From an archaeon (GTDB lineage: Archaea > Thermoproteota > Bathyarchaeia > TCS64), in the NCBI GenBank assembly GCA_020444005.1, contig JAHLLU010000125.1:1-6433 (forward strand): 6,433 nt of DNA, in the 5' to 3' direction. Below are positions 5,660-6,433 of this stretch, one piece after another. Position 1 is the first letter of the stretch, and every line of letters begins with the position of its first letter. Both the position numbers and the translations under genes were made by a program. The notes below the pieces were generated by a model. It had not been told where the DNA came from and did not search any database. It saw only the letters and a list, made by a program, of their open reading frames with translations.

Positions 5660-6433
5660 ATGAACTTCAATCAGGTCTATTCTAAGATCGATGAGAACCG
5701 AGAAAAATCAATAAACAGACTAAGAGAACTCGTAAGAGTTTATCCTGAAGGCGAAGAAAAACTACAAGATAAGGTTGCTGAAATCTTCGAGACTGTTGGT
5801 TGTGAGGTTGATTATCTAAAACTATTGCCCACCACTGTACAGCTTCACAAGGAGTTCGCTGTTGAAGAAGCCATAGATATGACGAAACGAATTCACATCA
5901 TTGGCAAGATCAAGGGAAGCGGTGAGGGAAAAAGTCTCATGTTGATTACTCACCCTGATGCTGATCCAATTAACCCTGAGGGTTGGAACATTCCATTACA
6001 TGATGGTGTCATCAAGGATGGACGTATGTATGGATGGGCTGTTGCTGATGACTTAGCTGGAATATGTATGATGACCGAGGCGGTTGAAGCATTAAACGAG
6101 GTTGGTTTCAAGCCAAAGGGAGATATCTATTTGATGAATGCCTCTGCTAAGCGAAACGCATGGGGTATAGCAGCATTACTTAGGGAAGGTTTCATGGCTG
6201 ATGCGGCTTTGTATGTTCATCCAGCAGAGTCTGAGCTTGGACTCAAAGAAATTAAAACAATGACCTCTGGGTTGCTAAAGTTCAGAATCGTAATCGAGGG
6301 TATGAAGCCACCAAAAACTGAGTTTGTTCAAGTCACATTCAATCATCTGGGTGTCAACCCCATCGACAAAGGCATGTACGTGCTTGATGCCTTGAAACGG
6401 TTCAACGAGGATAGAATAAGAAATATCACATAT
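5660..6433 (+). CDS. M20-family metallohydrolase relative with altered active site; 3' end outside the window
   Basis: The first 258 residues of a protein of the ArgE/DapE/peptidase M20 family, zinc enzymes that hydrolyse amide bonds of acylated amino acids or small peptides in the cytoplasm. The fold is recognisable: H98-P-D100 in the metal-binding H-x-D motif, then DGVIKDGRMYGWAVADDLAGI with bridging D130, then the start of the lid domain near residue 200 (TSGLLKFRIVIEG, later GVNPIDKGMYVLDAL). Where active members have the catalytic Glu and its metal-ligand neighbour (DEE-x-G), this protein reads S162-A163-K164-R165-N166. The later Glu ligand position appears to be H187 in VHPAE, and the lid His is not at its usual place. 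It may therefore be catalytically inactive, use other residues, or belong to a subfamily in which this is normal. The ATG at 5660 has no Shine-Dalgarno. Codon use favours T-ending codons, unlike most of the PhoU gene before it. Confidence 0.8.
   Translation, partial: MNFNQVYSKIDENREKSINRLRELVRVYPEGEEKLQDKVAEIFETVGCEVDYLKLLPTTVQLHKEFAVEEAIDMTKRIHIIGKIKGSGEGKSLMLITHPDADPINPEGWNIPLHDGVIKDGRMYGWAVADDLAGICMMTEAVEALNEVGFKPKGDIYLMNASAKRNAWGIAALLREGFMADAALYVHPAESELGLKEIKTMTSGLLKFRIVIEGMKPPKTEFVQVTFNHLGVNPIDKGMYVLDALKRFNEDRIRNITY

Noticed and set aside
1..6433. CRISPR array, tRNA, rRNA, insertion sequence or attachment site
   Set aside because: No regularly spaced repeats, cloverleaf, transposase or terminal inverted repeats are visible; the window is ordinary dense coding DNA.

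Overview
The window looks archaeal. Candidate promoters are TATA-like AT boxes rather than -35/-10 pairs. Two genes lack a Shine-Dalgarno site, and one of them has a TATA-like box at the spacing expected for a leaderless transcript, while other starts carry a clear Shine-Dalgarno site. The PhoU protein has the AbrB-type N-terminal domain common in archaeal PhoU proteins. I cannot fix the phylum from this sequence.

Layout: (1) 1-333 (+), the C-terminal end of a DHH/DHHA1-family phosphoesterase, cut by the left edge. (2) 396-1673 (-), a complete short GMC-family FAD oxidoreductase with a ferredoxin-like four-cysteine motif; it converges with the DHH gene. (3) 1674-1823, a divergent control region with an imperfect inverted repeat over the TATA-like boxes. 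(4) 1824-3557 and 3554-4348 (+), a two-gene operon with a 4-base overlap. It encodes the fused double ATPase and the transmembrane T component of an energy-coupling factor (ECF) vitamin/metal uptake transporter, with no substrate-binding S component in view. (5) 4349-4549, an AT-rich 200-base gap with nested inverted repeats. (6) 4550-5605 (+), an AbrB-PhoU regulator. (7) 5660-6433 (+), an M20-family metallohydrolase relative cut by the right edge.

How the parts fit: the ATPase and T subunit form an energising module that would pair with S components encoded elsewhere to import micronutrients. The PhoU protein would normally tune phosphate uptake, but no Pst or Pit transporter is in view, so its link to its neighbours is open. 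The GMC oxidoreductase shares a control region with the ECF operon, which allows co-regulation but does not show it.

I do not see a convincing new multi-gene system. The points most worth checking are the M20 protein lacking the Glu-Glu pair at its active site, the GMC enzyme with a probable Fe-S motif and an altered second catalytic position, the structured leader upstream of the PhoU gene, and a sharp change of synonymous codon use inside the DHH gene.
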